Positions 35,721-44,679 of a stretch of DNA of 64,000 nucleotides are shown here, in pieces. The notes under the pieces were generated by a model. That model had not been told where the DNA came from. It did no database searches and worked only from the letters and a program-made list of their open reading frames with translations. The DNA lies in contig NZ_JABWRE020000001.1 of assembly GCF_014268815.2 (NCBI RefSeq), positions 625,001 through 689,000 of the forward strand, read 5' to 3'. Both the position numbers and the translations under genes were made by a program. Origin of the DNA: Pseudomonas urmiensis (lineage in GTDB: Bacteria; Pseudomonadota; Gammaproteobacteria; Pseudomonadales; Pseudomonadaceae). How positions within the stretch are numbered: the first letter of the stretch is position 1; every line of letters begins with the position of its first letter.

Positions 35721-37304
35721 ATGACTCCGAACGCAGGTCAGCAATTTATCGGCGGCGCCCGTAGCGGCGCAGGCCAACCGCTGTTGCACAGCATCGACGC
35801 CCACACGGGCCAGGCCTTGCCGGGGGCCTTTTACCAGGCCAGCGACGCCGAGGTCGACGCTGCCGCACGTGCCGCCGCCCAGGCCTATCCCGTCTATCGG
35901 GCACTGGCGCCGCAGCGTCGGGCGCAGTTTCTCGACAGCATTGCCGAACAGCTTGATGCCCTGGGAGAAGACTTCATCGCCCTGGTCAGCCGCGAGACGG
36001 CGTTGCCGGCGGCGCGTATCCAGGGTGAGCGCGCTCGCACCAGCGGTCAGTTGCGCTTGTTTGCCCAGCTACTGCGTCGCGGTGATTTCCTCGCAGCCCG
36101 CATCGATCGCGCTCAACCGCAGCGCACGCCGCTGCCGCGTAGCGATATCCGCCAGTGCCGCATGGGCCTTGGCCCGGTAGCGGTGTTTGGTGCCAGCAAC
36201 TTCCCCTTGGCCTTTTCCACTGCCGGTGGCGACACCGCTGCGGCGCTGGCCGCCGGCTGCCCGGTGGTGTTCAAGGCGCACAGCGGGCATATGGCCACTG
36301 CCGAGGCGGTCGCCCAGGCCATCATTCGTGCGGCCGAGCGCTGCGCCATGCCGGCTGGCGTATTCAACATGATCTTCGGTGCCGGGGTCGGTGAAGCGCT
36401 GGTCAAGCATCCGGCGATCCAGGCAGTGGGCTTTACCGGTTCGCTCAAGGGCGGGCGAGCGCTGTGCGACATGGCGGCGGCACGTGCGCAACCGATCCCG
36501 GTGTTTGCCGAGATGAGCAGCATCAACCCGGTGATCGTCTTGCCAGAGGCGCTGGCGAGCCGAGGTGAGGCCATCGCGGGCGAGCTGGCCGCCTCGGTGG
36601 TGCTGGGCTGCGGACAGTTCTGTACCAACCCTGGGCTGGTGCTGGGCGTGCGTTCTGCGCCGCTCAGCGCTTTCGTCGAGCAATTGCAGGCACGCATCGC
36701 CGATCAGCCGCCGCAGACCATGCTCAACGCTGGCACCCTGCGCAGCTATGCCCAGGGTGTGGCTCAGCTCAAGGCGCACCCGGGTATCCGCCACCTGGCC
36801 GGCGCCGAGCAGCCAGCAGGGCAGGCCTGCGCGCAGTTGTTCCAGGCCGATGCCGAGCTGCTGTTGAACGGTGAGCCGTTGCTTCAGGAAGAAGTGTTCG
36901 GCCCTGCCACGGTGCTGGTCGAGGTCGCCGATCGCAGCGAGTTACTGGCGGCGCTGGCGGCGCTCGGCGGGCAACTGACGGCCACCCTGATTGGCGAGCC
37001 GGCTGAGTTGGCCGAGGCCTGCGACCTGGTGGCGCTGCTCGAACACAAGGCCGGGCGCCTGCTGATCAACGGCTACCCGACCGGCGTCGAGGTTTGCGAG
37101 GCGATGGTCCACGGCGGGCCGTATCCAGCCACTTCCGACAGCCGCGGCACCTCGGTCGGCACCCTGGCGATCGATCGCTTCCTGCGCCCGGTGTGCTACC
37201 AGAACTTCCCCCAGGCACTGCTGCCCGAGGCGCTACGTGACAGCAACCCGCTCGCGCTGCTGCGCCTGGTCGATGGCCAGCCCAGCCGCGACCCTTTGTC
37301 CTGA
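35721..37304 (+). CDS. Alpha-ketoglutarate semialdehyde dehydrogenase (aldehyde dehydrogenase, NADP+ type)
   Basis: A 527-residue aldehyde dehydrogenase of the bacterial KGSADH type. It carries the cofactor-fold motif FGASNFPLAFSTAGGDTAAAL, the general base Glu in FAEMSSINP and the nucleophile Cys in GCGQFCTNPG. It would oxidise alpha-ketoglutarate semialdehyde to alpha-ketoglutarate, the last step of the Weimberg pathway. This fits the dehydratases of the opposite operon. It is first in a plus-strand operon ALDH-MFS-SDR-FAH-hydroxyacid dehydrogenase and carries the composite operator. Confidence 0.9.
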   Translation: MTPNAGQQFIGGARSGAGQPLLHSIDAHTGQALPGAFYQASDAEVDAAARAAAQAYPVYRALAPQRRAQFLDSIAEQLDALGEDFIALVSRETALPAARIQGERARTSGQLRLFAQLLRRGDFLAARIDRAQPQRTPLPRSDIRQCRMGLGPVAVFGASNFPLAFSTAGGDTAAALAAGCPVVFKAHSGHMATAEAVAQAIIRAAERCAMPAGVFNMIFGAGVGEALVKHPAIQAVGFTGSLKGGRALCDMAAARAQPIPVFAEMSSINPVIVLPEALASRGEAIAGELAASVVLGCGQFCTNPGLVLGVRSAPLSAFVEQLQARIADQPPQTMLNAGTLRSYAQGVAQLKAHPGIRHLAGAEQPAGQACAQLFQADAELLLNGEPLLQEEVFGPATVLVEVADRSELLAALAALGGQLTATLIGEPAELAEACDLVALLEHKAGRLLINGYPTGVEVCEAMVHGGPYPATSDSRGTSVGTLAIDRFLRPVCYQNFPQALLPEALRDSNPLALLRLVDGQPSRDPLS

Positions 37305-37389
37305 CCCGCTGCACCACCGGGCGTACTGCGCCCGGTGCCCTGTCGATAACAACAATCAGGCATGCCCGACATGCCGAGGGGCTTCAACG

Positions 37390-38757
37390 ATGCACAGCCA
37401 ACCCGCCGCACCGGCCCGCGATCCGGGCTTCGAAGACCGTACCTATCGCAAGGTGATCCTGCGTATCCTGCCAATTTTGCTGTTGTGCTACATGGCCGCC
37501 TACCTGGACCGGGTCAACATCGGTTTTGCCAAGCTGGACATGCTCAACGACCTGCAATTTAGCAACACCGTGTATGCCCTGGGCGCCAGCGTGTTCTTCT
37601 GGGGCTACTTCCTGTTCGAGGTGCCCAGCAACCTGTTGCTGCACCGCTACGGCGCGCGCTTCTGGATCGCCCGGATCATGGCGAGCTGGGCGATCATTTC
37701 CATGGCCGTGGCCTTCACCGTGCCGCTGGCGAAACTGTTCCACGTCGAGGCCAGCACCATGTTCTACGTGCTGCGCTTCTTGCTGGGTATCTGCGAGGCG
37801 GGGTTCTTCCCTGGCGTGATCCTCTACCTCAACTACTGGTTCCCGACCCAGCGCCAGAGCCGGGTGATGTCCGGTTTCCTGATGGCCATGCCGGTCAGCC
37901 TGACCTTGGGCGGGGTGCTCTCAGGGTGGTTGATGACCAGCCTCGATGGCTGGCACGGCATGGCCGGCTGGCAGTGGATGCTGCTGATCGAAGGCCTGCC
38001 TTCGGTGATCATGGCGGTGGTGGTGTTCACCTGCCTGTGTGACAACATCGACAAGGCCCATTGGCTGTCGGCTGACGAGAAGCAGTTGCTCAAGGCCAAT
38101 CTGCAGCAAGACAACCAGGGCAAGGTCTCACGCCTGAGCGAGGTGTTCTTCAATCCGCGGGTATGGCTGCTGGTGTTCATTCTGCTGACGTTCAACACTG
38201 GTTTCTATGGCCTGGCCTTCTGGATGCCGTCGATCATCAAGAGCGCCGGCATCACCAGCAGCTTTGATATCGGCTTGCTGACGGCCATCCCCTATGGCGT
38301 TGCGGTGATCGCCATGTTGCTCAATGCGCGGCACTCCAACCGCACTGGCGAGCGCCGCCTGCACGCGGCGATACCCGCATTCATCGGCGGCTGCGGCTTG
38401 ATCCTCAGCGCGTTTTTCTCCGATAACCTGGTGCTCTCGGTGGTGTTCCTCACTGTCGCGGCCTCCGGCGTGCTCAGTCTGATGCCGATTTTCTGGACCC
38501 TGCCGGGTACCCTGTTGTCGGGGGTTGCCGCTGCGGCGGGGATTGGCATGATCAACGCCATCGGCAACCTGTCCGGTTTCACCGGTTCGATGATCACGGC
38601 CGTGGCCGAGAACCTGACCGGCAACATCAACAACGGCACCTATGTGTTGGGCTTGTGCCTGTTCGTCAGTGCCGTGCTGATCCTGGCCATCCCGGCAAGC
38701 ATGCTGGGGCGGCGTGAAGCCCCGAGCAATGCATCGCTGAAACTGGAGGCGGCATGA
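37390..38757 (+). CDS. MFS transporter (ACS family, sugar-acid type)
   Basis: A 455-residue, 12-helix MFS transporter of the anion:cation symporter family (relatives: GarP, GudP, phthalate and tartrate permeases). Signatures are YLDRVNIGFAKLDM in helix 1 and EVPSNLLLHRYGARFWIARI around helix 2. Start ATG at 37390 with GAGGGG nine bases before it; longer in-frame starts run into the preceding gene. It overlaps the SDR gene by 4 bases (ATGA). A lone GATAAC half-site lies in the gap before it. It probably imports an aldonate. Confidence 0.88.
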   Translation: MHSQPAAPARDPGFEDRTYRKVILRILPILLLCYMAAYLDRVNIGFAKLDMLNDLQFSNTVYALGASVFFWGYFLFEVPSNLLLHRYGARFWIARIMASWAIISMAVAFTVPLAKLFHVEASTMFYVLRFLLGICEAGFFPGVILYLNYWFPTQRQSRVMSGFLMAMPVSLTLGGVLSGWLMTSLDGWHGMAGWQWMLLIEGLPSVIMAVVVFTCLCDNIDKAHWLSADEKQLLKANLQQDNQGKVSRLSEVFFNPRVWLLVFILLTFNTGFYGLAFWMPSIIKSAGITSSFDIGLLTAIPYGVAVIAMLLNARHSNRTGERRLHAAIPAFIGGCGLILSAFFSDNLVLSVVFLTVAASGVLSLMPIFWTLPGTLLSGVAAAAGIGMINAIGNLSGFTGSMITAVAENLTGNINNGTYVLGLCLFVSAVLILAIPASMLGRREAPSNASLKLEAA

Positions 38758-39494
38758 ACCTTCAGGGCAAACGGGTGCTGATCACGGCCGCTGGCCAAGG
38801 CATTGGCCTGGCCAGCGCGCAGGCGTTCGCGGCCGCCGGGGCAGAGGTGTTCGGCAGCGATATTCGCATCGACAGCCTGCTCGATGAGCCAGGTATCCAG
38901 GCGCGGGTTCTGGATGTGACCTCGGCCTCGGCGATCGAGGCGCTGCGCGCCGAACTGGGCGATATCGACGTGCTGTTCAACTGCGCAGGTTTCGTGCACA
39001 GCGGTGGCATTCTGGACTGCAACGAAGCGGCCTGGGAGCGTTCGCTGGCGCTCAACGTCACCGCCATGTACCGGATGATCCGTGCGTTCCTGCCAGGTAT
39101 GCAGCGCCGCGGTGGTGGTTCGATCATCAACATGGCGTCGGTGGTTTCCAGCGTCAAGGCGGTGCCCAATCGCGTCGCCTATGGCGCGAGCAAGGCAGCC
39201 GTGATCGGCCTGACCAAAGCCGTCGCTGCCGACCATATCGCCGAGGGCATCCGCTGCAACGCGATCTGCCCGGGTACCGTCGACTCACCGTCGTTGCACC
39301 AGCGCATCGCCGCCCAGGCCCTGGCCCAAGGCCGCGATGCGCAGGAGGTCTACCGGCAATTCGTCAACCGCCAGCCTATGGGCCGGCTGGGCAGCGCCGA
39401 AGAGATCGCGCAATTGGCCGTGTACCTGGCCAGCGACGCCTCAGCCTACACCACTGGCGGTGTGCACCTGATCGACGGTGGCATGAGCTTGTGA
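38754..39494 (+). CDS. SDR dehydrogenase, 2-keto-3-deoxy-L-fuconate dehydrogenase-like
   Basis: A 246-residue short-chain dehydrogenase. The NAD(P)-binding loop is ITAAGQGIG, the YxxxK motif is in VAYGASKAAVIG, and the substrate-loop sequence CPGTVDSPSLHQRI is typical of the group with bacterial 2-keto-3-deoxy-L-fuconate 4-dehydrogenase (Xanthomonas XCC4067) and human BDH2. It would oxidise C4 of a 2-keto-3-deoxy acid to a 2,4-diketo acid. The next gene encodes the hydrolase that splits such products. Overlaps the upstream MFS gene by 4 bases. Confidence 0.88.
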   Translation: MNLQGKRVLITAAGQGIGLASAQAFAAAGAEVFGSDIRIDSLLDEPGIQARVLDVTSASAIEALRAELGDIDVLFNCAGFVHSGGILDCNEAAWERSLALNVTAMYRMIRAFLPGMQRRGGGSIINMASVVSSVKAVPNRVAYGASKAAVIGLTKAVAADHIAEGIRCNAICPGTVDSPSLHQRIAAQALAQGRDAQEVYRQFVNRQPMGRLGSAEEIAQLAVYLASDASAYTTGGVHLIDGGMSL

Positions 39495-39522
39495 ATCCTT
39501 TGTATCGAGACAGGAGATACCC

Positions 39523-40371
39523 ATGAAGTTGTTGCGTTATGGCGACAAAGGGGCCGAGCGTCCGGGCCTGCTGGACAGCGCAGGGCAGATTCGCGACCTC
39601 AGCCTGCATGTGGCGGATATCGCCGGTGCAGCACTGTCCAGCGACAGCCTGGCCCGCCTGGCCAGCCTGGATCCTGCCAGCCTGCCGTTGGTCCCTGGCA
39701 CGCCGCGTATCGGCCCCTGCGTCGGGCAGATTGGCAAGTTCATCTGCATCGGCCTCAATTACGCCGACCATGCCGCTGAAGCCGGCATGGCCGTGCCCAG
39801 CGAGCCGATCATTTTCAACAAGTGGACCAGCGCGGTCTGTGGTCCCAACGACGATGTGCAGATCCCACGAGGCTCGACCAAGACCGACTGGGAAGTGGAG
39901 CTGGGCGTAGTGATCGGCAAGGGCGGGCGCTATATCGACCCAGCCAATGCCCTGGAGCACGTCGCCGGTTACTGCGTGATCAACGACGTATCGGAGCGCG
40001 AATGGCAGCTTGAACGCGGCGGTACCTGGGACAAGGGCAAAGGCTTCGACACGTTCGGGCCGATTGGACCGTGGCTGGTGACCCGTGACGAGGTGCCCGA
40101 TCCGCATGCGCTGGATCTCTGGCTGGAGGTCGACGGCAAGCGTTATCAGCGCGGCAACACCCGTACCTTGATCTTCGGTATTGCCCAGTTGATCGCCTAC
40201 CTGAGCCGCTGCATGAGCCTGCAACCGGGTGATGTGATCTCCACCGGCACCCCGCCCGGAGTCGGCATGGGGATCAAGCCAACGCCGGTGTTCCTGCGTC
40301 CCGGGCAGGTCATGCACTTGGGCATTGAAGGCCTTGGCGAACAGCGCCAGCTCACCGTACAGGCAGATTGA
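39523..40371 (+). CDS. FAH-family 2,4-diketo-3-deoxy-acid hydrolase
   Basis: A 282-residue FAH-superfamily enzyme with the core GKFICIGLNYADHAAE, KWTSAVCGPNDDV, the acidic metal-binding WEVELGVVIGKG and the C-terminal STGTPPGVGMG. It matches the length and motifs of 2,4-diketo-3-deoxy-L-fuconate hydrolase (Xanthomonas XCC4070) and related acylpyruvases. These cleave to pyruvate and a 2-hydroxy acid: lactate from deoxyhexonates, glycolate from pentonates. It follows the SDR gene by 28 bases. It is not the same branch as the XylX-like FAH enzyme of the opposite operon. Confidence 0.87.
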   Translation: MKLLRYGDKGAERPGLLDSAGQIRDLSLHVADIAGAALSSDSLARLASLDPASLPLVPGTPRIGPCVGQIGKFICIGLNYADHAAEAGMAVPSEPIIFNKWTSAVCGPNDDVQIPRGSTKTDWEVELGVVIGKGGRYIDPANALEHVAGYCVINDVSEREWQLERGGTWDKGKGFDTFGPIGPWLVTRDEVPDPHALDLWLEVDGKRYQRGNTRTLIFGIAQLIAYLSRCMSLQPGDVISTGTPPGVGMGIKPTPVFLRPGQVMHLGIEGLGEQRQLTVQAD

Positions 40372-40381
40372 GAGTGAGCCG

Positions 40382-41293
40382 ATGAAAGCTGAACTGTTGA
40401 TGCTGGCGCCGTTGCTGGCCGATTACCAGGCGCGCCTGGATGAGCGTTTCCAGCGGGTCTGCGCCTTTGATGAAGCCAGCCGGCGGGCATTGCTGAGCGA
40501 GGGCCCGGAGCGCTTCACCACGCTGGTGACCAATGGCGGCGAGGGCGTCCCGCCCTGGCTCATGCAGGCGCTGGTCAACCTGCGGCTGATTGCGGTCAAT
40601 GGGGTAGGGGTGGACCGCATCGACCTTGAGCAGGCGCACGCGCGGGGCATCGCGATCGTCACCACCGACGATCTTCTCACCGATGCCGTGGCCGACCAGG
40701 CCGTGGCGCTGCTGCTGGCTCAACTGCGCCAGGTGTGCCTGGCCGATCGCTTCGTCAGGCAAGGGCAGTGGCCCCTGGGTGGTTTCCCGCTGTTGGGGAC
40801 CAGTCTGCGCGGGCAGCGAGTTGGCATCATCGGTCTGGGGCGGATCGGCATGGCCATCGCCGAACGGCTGCAGCCCTTTGGCGTCGTGCTTGCCTACCAC
40901 AACCGTCGGCCGCGAGCCGCTTGTACGTTTGCCTATCACGCCGATCCACTCAGCCTGGCTGCGGCCTGCGATATCTTGGTGGTGGCGGCGGCCGGCGGTA
41001 GCGGCTCGCGTCACCTGGTCAATGCCCAGGTGCTGGAGGCGTTGGGGCCGAACGGGGTCATCGTCAATGTGGCCAGGGGCAGCGTGGTCGATGAAACTGA
41101 ACTGGTCGCTCGCTTGGCCGACGGCCGTCTGGCCGGCGCTGCGCTGGATGTGTTTGCCGATGAGCCGCAAGTGCCCGAGGCGTTGCTGGGCATGGACAAC
41201 GTGGTGCTCCAGCCGCACTTGGGCAGCGCCACCTTGCAGACCCGCCAGGCCATGGCCGACTGCGTGGTGCGCGCGGTGATCTCGGCGCACTGA
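40382..41293 (+). CDS. D-2-hydroxyacid dehydrogenase (GhrB/HprA-like)
   Basis: A 303-residue NAD(P)-dependent 2-hydroxyacid dehydrogenase. The nucleotide-binding motif is VGIIGLGRIG; the catalytic Arg is in VNVARGSVVDE, the Glu in FADEPQ and the His in LQPHLGSA. It is the last gene of the sugar-acid operon, 10 bases after the hydrolase. Its likely role is interconversion of glyoxylate/glycolate or another 2-keto/2-hydroxy pair, which would fit glycolate released by the second pathway branch. Start ATG at 40382. Confidence 0.87.
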   Translation: MKAELLMLAPLLADYQARLDERFQRVCAFDEASRRALLSEGPERFTTLVTNGGEGVPPWLMQALVNLRLIAVNGVGVDRIDLEQAHARGIAIVTTDDLLTDAVADQAVALLLAQLRQVCLADRFVRQGQWPLGGFPLLGTSLRGQRVGIIGLGRIGMAIAERLQPFGVVLAYHNRRPRAACTFAYHADPLSLAAACDILVVAAAGGSGSRHLVNAQVLEALGPNGVIVNVARGSVVDETELVARLADGRLAGAALDVFADEPQVPEALLGMDNVVLQPHLGSATLQTRQAMADCVVRAVISAH

Positions 41294-41352
41294 CGCCACA
41301 TCCGGCCTGTGCGCGGCGCCCAACCAGCGCAAAGGGGTTGGGCCAGCCGCGC

Positions 41353-41661
41353 TTACTGCTGCTGGAGAATCGACCCCAGCAAGCCCGGAAAACGCCCATC
41401 GAGCTCAGCGCTTCTGAGCGAATTCATATGCGTGGTGCCGACATTGCGCGTATGCACCAGCCCGGCATCGCGCAGCACACGAAAGTGATGGGACATGCTC
41501 GATTTGGGCCGCCCGCCGTCCAACTCGCCACAGCTGGCCTCGGCCACAGCCGCCAGATGGCGGACGATTTCCAGGCGCACAGGGTCGCTCAGGGCGTAGA
41601 GCACGCGCTCCAGAATCAGGTCTTCAGGGTTGGGATGTTTATAGGCTCGCATGGCACACAT
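41353..41661 (-). CDS. ArsR-family transcriptional regulator
   Basis: A protein of about 102 residues with the ArsR/SmtB winged helix (VLYALSDPVRLEIVRHLAAV, MSHHFRVLRDAGLVHTRN). It lacks the CxC or histidine metal sites of classical metal sensors as far as I can see, so it likely senses a small molecule or thiol stress. Two close ATGs (41661, 41652) are possible and neither has a clear ribosome-binding site. It is divergent from xenA, with an inverted repeat between them, implying that it represses xenA and itself. Confidence 0.85.
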   Translation of the reverse strand: MCAMRAYKHPNPEDLILERVLYALSDPVRLEIVRHLAAVAEASCGELDGGRPKSSMSHHFRVLRDAGLVHTRNVGTTHMNSLRSAELDGRFPGLLGSILQQQ

Positions 41662-41690
41662 GATAACGGGGGTTTCACAAATTGCCATAG

Positions 41691-41706
41691 TTCGAATATG
41701 ATCGAA
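41691..41706. promoter_or_regulatory. Probable ArsR operator upstream of xenA
   Basis: Inverted repeat TTCGA-N6-TCGAA, with a further TCGAA at 41710-41714, lying between the divergent arsR-like and xenA genes within 30-50 bases of both starts. Confidence 0.5.
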
Positions 41707-41741
41707 CAATCGAATGCCCATTCAGCTTCTGGAGATTGTTC

Positions 41742-42833
41742 ATGACCGCGCTGTTCCAACCCTACACCCTCAAGGACGTTACCCTACGCAATCGCATCGC
41801 CATTCCGCCGATGTGCCAGTACACCGCCGAGGACGGCATGATCAATGACTGGCACCACGTCCACCTGGCCAGCCTGGCCCGTGGTGGTGCCGGCCTGGTG
41901 GTGGTCGAGGCCACGGCAGTCGCACCGGAGGGGCGCATCACCCCCGGCTGCGCCGGTATCTGGAGCGACGCCCATGCGCAAGCCTTCGTGCCGGTGGTCA
42001 AGGCGATCAAGGCGGCAGGTTCGGTGCCAGGCATCCAGATCGCCCACGCCGGGCGCAAGGCCAGCGCCAATCGGCCGTGGGAAGGCGACGACCACATTGC
42101 TGCCGACGATGCGCGCGGCTGGCAGACCATCGCGCCCTCCGCCATCGCCTTCGGTGCCCACTTGCCGAAAGTGCCGCGTGAGATGACCCTGGCTGACATC
42201 GCCCGTGTCCAGCAAGACTTCGTCGATGCCGCCCGGCGCGCGCGAGACGCAGGCTTTGAGTGGATCGAGCTGCATTTTGCCCACGGTTATCTGGGCCAAA
42301 GCTTCTTCTCCGAGCATTCCAACCAGCGCACCGACGCCTACGGCGGCAGCTTCGACAACCGCAGCCGCTTCCTTCTGGAAACCCTGGCTGCGGTGCGCGA
42401 AGTGTGGCCAGAGAACCTGCCACTGACGGCGCGTTTCGGTGTGCTGGAATATGACGGTCGCGACGAGCAGACCCTTGAGGAATCGATCGAGCTGGCCCGC
42501 CGCTTCAAGGCCGGTGGCCTGGATCTGCTCAGCGTCAGCGTCGGCTTCACCATTGCCGAGACCAACATCCCGTGGGGCCCGGCGTTCATGGGGCCGATTG
42601 CCGAGCGCGTGCGTCGTGAGGCAAATTTGCCGGTGACTTCAGCCTGGGGCTTCGGTACGCCGCAGCTGGCCGAGGGGGCGCTGCAGGCCGGTCAGCTGGA
42701 CCTGGTGTCGGTAGGCCGGGCGCACCTGGCCGATCCGCACTGGGCGTACTTTGCGGCCAAGGAACTGGGGGTCGACAAGGCCTCGTGGACCTTGCCAGCA
42801 CCCTATGCGCATTGGCTTGAGCGCTATCGTTGA
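41742..42833 (+). CDS. xenA: Xenobiotic reductase A (old yellow enzyme)
   Basis: A 363-residue FMN enzyme of the old yellow enzyme family, YqjM-like branch. It is almost identical to the P. putida XenA sequence I recall. Cys25 in PPMCQY tunes the flavin, the His pair in ELHFAHGYL binds the substrate carbonyl or nitro group, and the YGGSFDNRSRF stretch is invariant. It reduces enones, nitrate esters and nitroaromatics with NAD(P)H. The ATG at 41742 follows GGAG. Controlled most likely by the divergent ArsR-type gene. Confidence 0.95.
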   Translation: MTALFQPYTLKDVTLRNRIAIPPMCQYTAEDGMINDWHHVHLASLARGGAGLVVVEATAVAPEGRITPGCAGIWSDAHAQAFVPVVKAIKAAGSVPGIQIAHAGRKASANRPWEGDDHIAADDARGWQTIAPSAIAFGAHLPKVPREMTLADIARVQQDFVDAARRARDAGFEWIELHFAHGYLGQSFFSEHSNQRTDAYGGSFDNRSRFLLETLAAVREVWPENLPLTARFGVLEYDGRDEQTLEESIELARRFKAGGLDLLSVSVGFTIAETNIPWGPAFMGPIAERVRREANLPVTSAWGFGTPQLAEGALQAGQLDLVSVGRAHLADPHWAYFAAKELGVDKASWTLPAPYAHWLERYR

Positions 42834-42864
42834 GCCCTAGCTGATTTGTAGTCAGTTACGGCGC

Positions 42865-42934
42865 TGTCGCGGGGCAAGCCCGCTCCCACGAGATGTATTC
42901 GAACACCTCGTAGGAGCGGGCGGGTCCCGCGATG
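42865..42934. repeat. REP inverted pair, second copy diverged
   Basis: CGCGGGGCAAGCCCGCTCCC (42869 on) and an inverted partner with altered core (GGAGCGGGCGGGTCCCGCGA), between the convergent xenA and LysR genes. Confidence 0.85.
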
Positions 42935-42937
42935 CTT

Positions 42938-43831
42938 TCAACGGGGCGTCGACGCAAACAACGCTCGCGCCTCGTCGAAGCATTGCTCGGCAATTGCCGA
43001 GCGAGGCTCGCTGCGGCGCAATAGCAGGCCAACCGGGCTGAGCACGCTGGCGTCGGTGATGGGGATGATGCGCATGTGTTCGCTCAAGTCTTCCAGGCCG
43101 CAATCGAGCGGCATCACCGCACAGCACACGCCGCTGGTGATGGCCTGGATCAGCTGGAAGGTGGAGTCGCTTTCCAGCACGGCCATCGGCTCCAGGCCGC
43201 GGCTGCGAAAACTCAGGTCGAGCGATTGGCGGTAATGCATGCCCTTGCTCAACAGGCCCAACGGGATATCGTCGAGCTCCTCCCAACGCAGGGCGCTGTG
43301 CGCTAGCTGGAAATGCCGGGTGTCGTGCAACAAGCCCATGGTGGTAGTGCCCAGTTCGATCACGTCGAAGAAGCTCGCGTTGACCTGGTCCAGATAGCAG
43401 ATACCCAGGTCCAGCTGGTTGCGGCTCAGGCCGTCGACGATCTGCTCGGAGGTGTGCGAGCTGAGCTGAAAGTGCAGTTCGGGGTATTTTTCCCGCAGGG
43501 GCAGCAGCAGGTGCATGGGGTTGAAGCTGGCCAGCGGCACGCTGCCCAGGCGCAGGCTGCCGACCACTTGGCCGCGACAGCTGGCCGCTTCGGCTTGCAG
43601 GCCGTCATGCGCCGCCAGCAGGGTGCGGGCCCAGGCCAGGATGCGCTCGCCGGCCTCGGTGAAACCTTCGAAGCGCTGGCCACGCTTGACCAGTACCAGG
43701 TCCAGTTCGTCTTCCAGGTTGCGCAGGCGCATGGACAGGGTCGGCTGGGTGATGTGGCACAGCGCCGCGGCCTGGCCGAAGTGGCGGGTCTGGTCGAGGG
43801 CGAGGAGAAACTTGAGCTGCTTGATATCCAT
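42938..43831 (-). CDS. LysR-family regulator (OxyR/CynR-like)
   Basis: A 297-residue LysR-type regulator with HTH FGQAAALCHITQPTLSMRLRNLE at about residues 18-40 and a standard effector domain (SVPLASFNPMHLLLPLREKY). The MDIKQLKFLLAL start at 43831 is chosen; upstream in-frame sequence is not LysR-like. It is divergent from moaB (183-base gap), and the molybdopterin oxidoreductase is 3 kb away. In pseudomonads a LysR gene near moaB/fdh genes is common, so a role in molybdoenzyme expression is possible. Confidence 0.88.
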   Translation of the reverse strand: MDIKQLKFLLALDQTRHFGQAAALCHITQPTLSMRLRNLEDELDLVLVKRGQRFEGFTEAGERILAWARTLLAAHDGLQAEAASCRGQVVGSLRLGSVPLASFNPMHLLLPLREKYPELHFQLSSHTSEQIVDGLSRNQLDLGICYLDQVNASFFDVIELGTTTMGLLHDTRHFQLAHSALRWEELDDIPLGLLSKGMHYRQSLDLSFRSRGLEPMAVLESDSTFQLIQAITSGVCCAVMPLDCGLEDLSEHMRIIPITDASVLSPVGLLLRRSEPRSAIAEQCFDEARALFASTPR

Positions 43832-44013
43832 GGGGCGGCCTGGCGGGCGGGAAACGGAGTTGCTTGACCTTAACCAAGTCTGCCGAGGCTGGCCAATCTT
43901 TAATGGTGACCGAATGATAGAGGCGGTTGATCGGCTGGTTCGCCATATCGATTGGACGCTGCCAAGGCTTGCCACTAGCGTGACGGCACTGCCAATTTCC
44001 AGAGGATGCCCAG

Positions 44014-44553
44014 GTGAGTGTAAAACCCGATGCGCAGTTCGTGCCGCTGAATATCGCCGTGCTGACCGTCAGCGATACCCGCAGCTTTGCCAACGACACC
44101 TCGGGCGAGCTGTTGGCCACCCGCTCGGTGCAGATCGGCCATCGGCTGGTCGAGCGGGTGCTGCTCAAGGACGACCTGTACAAGATCCGCGCCCAGGTCG
44201 CGACCTGGATCGCCGATGATCAGGTACAGGTCGTGTTGATCACCGGCGGCACTGGATTTACTGGGCGCGACAGTACGCCGGAGGCGGTGGAGTGTTTGCT
44301 GGACAAGCGTATCGATGGTTTCGGTGAGCTGTTCCGGGCGTTGTCGATCCTCGATATCGGCACCTCGACCGTGCAAAGCCGGGCGCTGGCCGGGTTGAGC
44401 AATGGCACCCTGGTGTGCTGCCTGCCGGGGTCGACGGGGGCGTGCCGTACGGCATGGGAGGGGATCTTGGCCGAGCAGCTGGATGCGCGCCATCGGCCGT
44501 GCAACTTCGTGCCGCATTTGAAGGCCGTGGGCTTGTGTGAAACGCGTGGTTGA
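44014..44553 (+). CDS. moaB: Molybdenum cofactor biosynthesis protein MoaB
   Basis: A 179-residue MoaB/MogA-type protein with [19 protein letters not shown] and [21 protein letters not shown], the conserved molybdopterin-binding sequence. MoaB proteins adenylylate molybdopterin or have a related Moco role. The start is GTG at 44014 with AGAGG eight bases upstream. moaA and a molybdopterin enzyme are within 5 kb, forming a Moco neighbourhood. Confidence 0.93.
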   Translation: MSVKPDAQFVPLNIAVLTVSDTRSFANDTSGELLATRSVQIGHRLVERVLLKDDLYKIRAQVATWIADDQVQVVLITGGTGFTGRDSTPEAVECLLDKRIDGFGELFRALSILDIGTSTVQSRALAGLSNGTLVCCLPGSTGACRTAWEGILAEQLDARHRPCNFVPHLKAVGLCETRG

Positions 44554-44579
44554 GTGAATGGAATAGGGCGTCGTCTGTG

Positions 44580-44671
44580 CCGGCCCTATCTCGGGGCAAG
44601 CCCGCTCCCACGCAGTCGACATTTATCTTGGACATCTCGTGGGAGCGGGCTTGCCCCGCGATAGGGCCGCT
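44580..44671. repeat. REP inverted pair (REPIN)
   Basis: GGCCCTATCTCGGGGCAAGC at 44582 and its inverted counterpart ending CGCGATAGGGCC at 44668. It lies between convergent moaB and the bestrophin gene. Confidence 0.9.
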
Positions 44672-44679
44672 CCTGCTAG

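Noticed and set aside
37345..37350. Third LysR site ahead of the MFS gene at 37390
   Set aside because: Only a single GATAAC half-site, no matching arm at the right distance and no ATGCCATTGG box; likely chance.
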